This document shows, piece by piece, positions 4,807 to 5,855 of a stretch of 5,855 nucleotides of DNA (the first letter of the stretch is position 1; each line of letters opens with the position of its first letter). The position numbers were made by a program, and so were the translations under genes. Origin of the DNA: Pseudaeromonas sp038247115 (GTDB taxonomy: Bacteria; Pseudomonadota; Gammaproteobacteria; Enterobacterales; Aeromonadaceae); NCBI GenBank assembly GCA_038247115.1, contig JBBRVG010000114.1:1-5855 (forward strand), read 5' to 3'. The notes under the pieces are model-generated. The model was not told the DNA's origin and did not search any database. It was given only the letters and a program-made list of their open reading frames with translations.

Positions 4807-5855
4807 AAATGGACAGATCGTTCAAACGCTTACCACCCCATAACAGGTTCACCACAGCGCGGCTCCCTGTTATGGCGGTAAACATGGAACTGCCAATACC
4901 GATCATCAGCACCAGAGCAACACCGCGCACCGGGCCTGACCCCACAGAGAACAGGATCAATGCTGTGATGAAAGTGGTGACGTTGGAGTCGGCAATAGTT
5001 GCAAACGCCCGCTCATAGCCCAAATTAATAGCTTGCTGTGGACTGCGTCCATCGCGCAGTTCCTCCCGGATCCGCTCGTAGATCAACACGTTGGCATCGA
5101 CCGCCATACCGAGAGTCAGCACGATACCGGCAATGCCTGGCAGGGTCATGGTCGCCCCCGGGATCATCGACATAACACCCACCAACAAGACGATGTTGAA
5201 GCACAGCGCCAGGTTGGCTACTAAGCCAAACTTGCGGTAGTACAGCGCCATAAATAGCACCAGTACCCCCATGCCCAACGCCATGGCGCGCAGACCACTA
5301 TCAATATTCTGCTGGCCCATGCTCGGGCCTATGGTGCGCTCTTCGACAATCTGGATCGGCGCAATCAGGGCACCGGCACGCAACAGCAACGCCAGGTTAT
5401 GAGCCTCTTGCGGATTATCAATTCCGGTGATGCGGAAGTTATTCCCCAGGCGTGATTGTATGGTGGCAACGTTCACCACCTCTTCATGCTTACGGAATTT
5501 ACGCTTGCCATCCGGACCTGGTTCACCCACCGGCTTGAACTCGATGAACACGGTCGCCATGGATTTGCCAACGCTATCCTTGGTGAAGGTGGACATCTTG
5601 TTGCCACCTTGACCATCCAAGCTGATATTCACCTGCGGACGACCATTTTCATCGGCACCTGACTTGGCATCCACAATGTGGTTCCCGGTCAGAATAACGC
5701 GCTTTTGCAACACGACAGGGCGACCATTACGATCCGTGTAGAGTTGTGAATTGGCAGGAACCCGACCGGCGGCAGCGCTGGCCAAGTCCGCCGAATCATC
5801 CACCATGCGGAACTCGAGCGTCGCGGTCGCACCAAGAATTTCCTTGGCCCGCGCA
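4805..5855 (-). CDS. secD: SecD, C-terminal part (5' end beyond the window)
   Basis: About 349 residues are visible, corresponding to the C-terminal 57% or so of a protein of about 615 residues in E. coli. The frame is open to the window edge and begins ARAKEILGATATLEFRMVDD, so the Met at 5806 is internal. Visible parts: the end of the large periplasmic P1 region, including RVILTGNHIVDA, PQVNISLDGQGG and the RLGNNFRITGIDNP block; the RAGALIAPIQIVEERTIGPSMG segment that leads into the membrane domain; and the last five of six helices. The AVDANVLIYERIREELRDG motif carries the conserved membrane Asp (codon at 5096-5098) tied to ion translocation in SecD. It ends GGKRLNDLSI, like E. coli KKLSI. 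It works with SecF as one transporter of the RND superfamily. The promoter lies outside the window; yajC often precedes secD in related genomes. Confidence 0.97.
   Translation of the reverse strand, partial: ARAKEILGATATLEFRMVDDSADLASAAAGRVPANSQLYTDRNGRPVVLQKRVILTGNHIVDAKSGADENGRPQVNISLDGQGGNKMSTFTKDSVGKSMATVFIEFKPVGEPGPDGKRKFRKHEEVVNVATIQSRLGNNFRITGIDNPQEAHNLALLLRAGALIAPIQIVEERTIGPSMGQQNIDSGLRAMALGMGVLVLFMALYYRKFGLVANLALCFNIVLLVGVMSMIPGATMTLPGIAGIVLTLGMAVDANVLIYERIREELRDGRSPQQAINLGYERAFATIADSNVTTFITALILFSVGSGPVRGVALVLMIGIGSSMFTAITGSRAVVNLLWGGKRLNDLSI

Noticed and set aside
1..5855. A new defence, mobile or otherwise undescribed multi-gene system
   Set aside because: Almost all of the window is explained by six recognisable core genes with normal lengths and motifs; there are no transposase, integrase, repeat-array or toxin-antitoxin signatures.

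Overview
The window comes from a gammaproteobacterial chromosome, carries housekeeping genes, and has base composition slightly above half G+C by eye. The proteins look like those of Enterobacterales, Vibrionales and Aeromonadales. UbiU, UbiV, UbiT, NlpI, SecD and SecF all match my memory of their E. coli counterparts along their length. I lean towards an Aeromonadales-type organism, but sequence alone does not settle this.

Left part (1-2700): the oxygen-independent ubiquinone module. ubiT (minus, 94-603) and the ubiU-ubiV pair (plus, 770-2657) diverge from a 166-bp control region. UbiU and UbiV each keep four cysteines at the positions that bind the 4Fe-4S cluster in E. coli. UbiT is an SCP2-type lipid-binding accessory protein. 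The control region holds two FNR-like sites, each centred 41.5 bp upstream of a predicted start for one of the two divergent promoters. A short zinc-ribbon reading frame at the left edge (6-215, plus) runs convergently into the 3' end of ubiT and overlaps it. A perfect 12-bp, UUCG-looped, two-way terminator closes ubiV and nlpI.

Middle part (2737-3852): nlpI (minus), a TPR lipoprotein, as a single-gene unit. A UUG start at 3651 gives a normal lipoprotein signal peptide and agrees with a well-placed Shine-Dalgarno and a sigma70-like promoter. The 200 bp between its start and the end of secF holds that promoter, a short inverted repeat and the secDF terminator.

Right part (3853-5855): secF and the C-terminal part of secD (both minus), 10 bp apart, which form the SecDF accessory complex of the Sec translocon. 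secD runs off the right edge.

I found no mobile element, CRISPR array, tRNA or rRNA, and no convincing sign of an undescribed multi-gene system. The items most worth checking are the paired FNR-type promoters, the zinc-ribbon frame antisense to ubiT, and the nlpI start codon.
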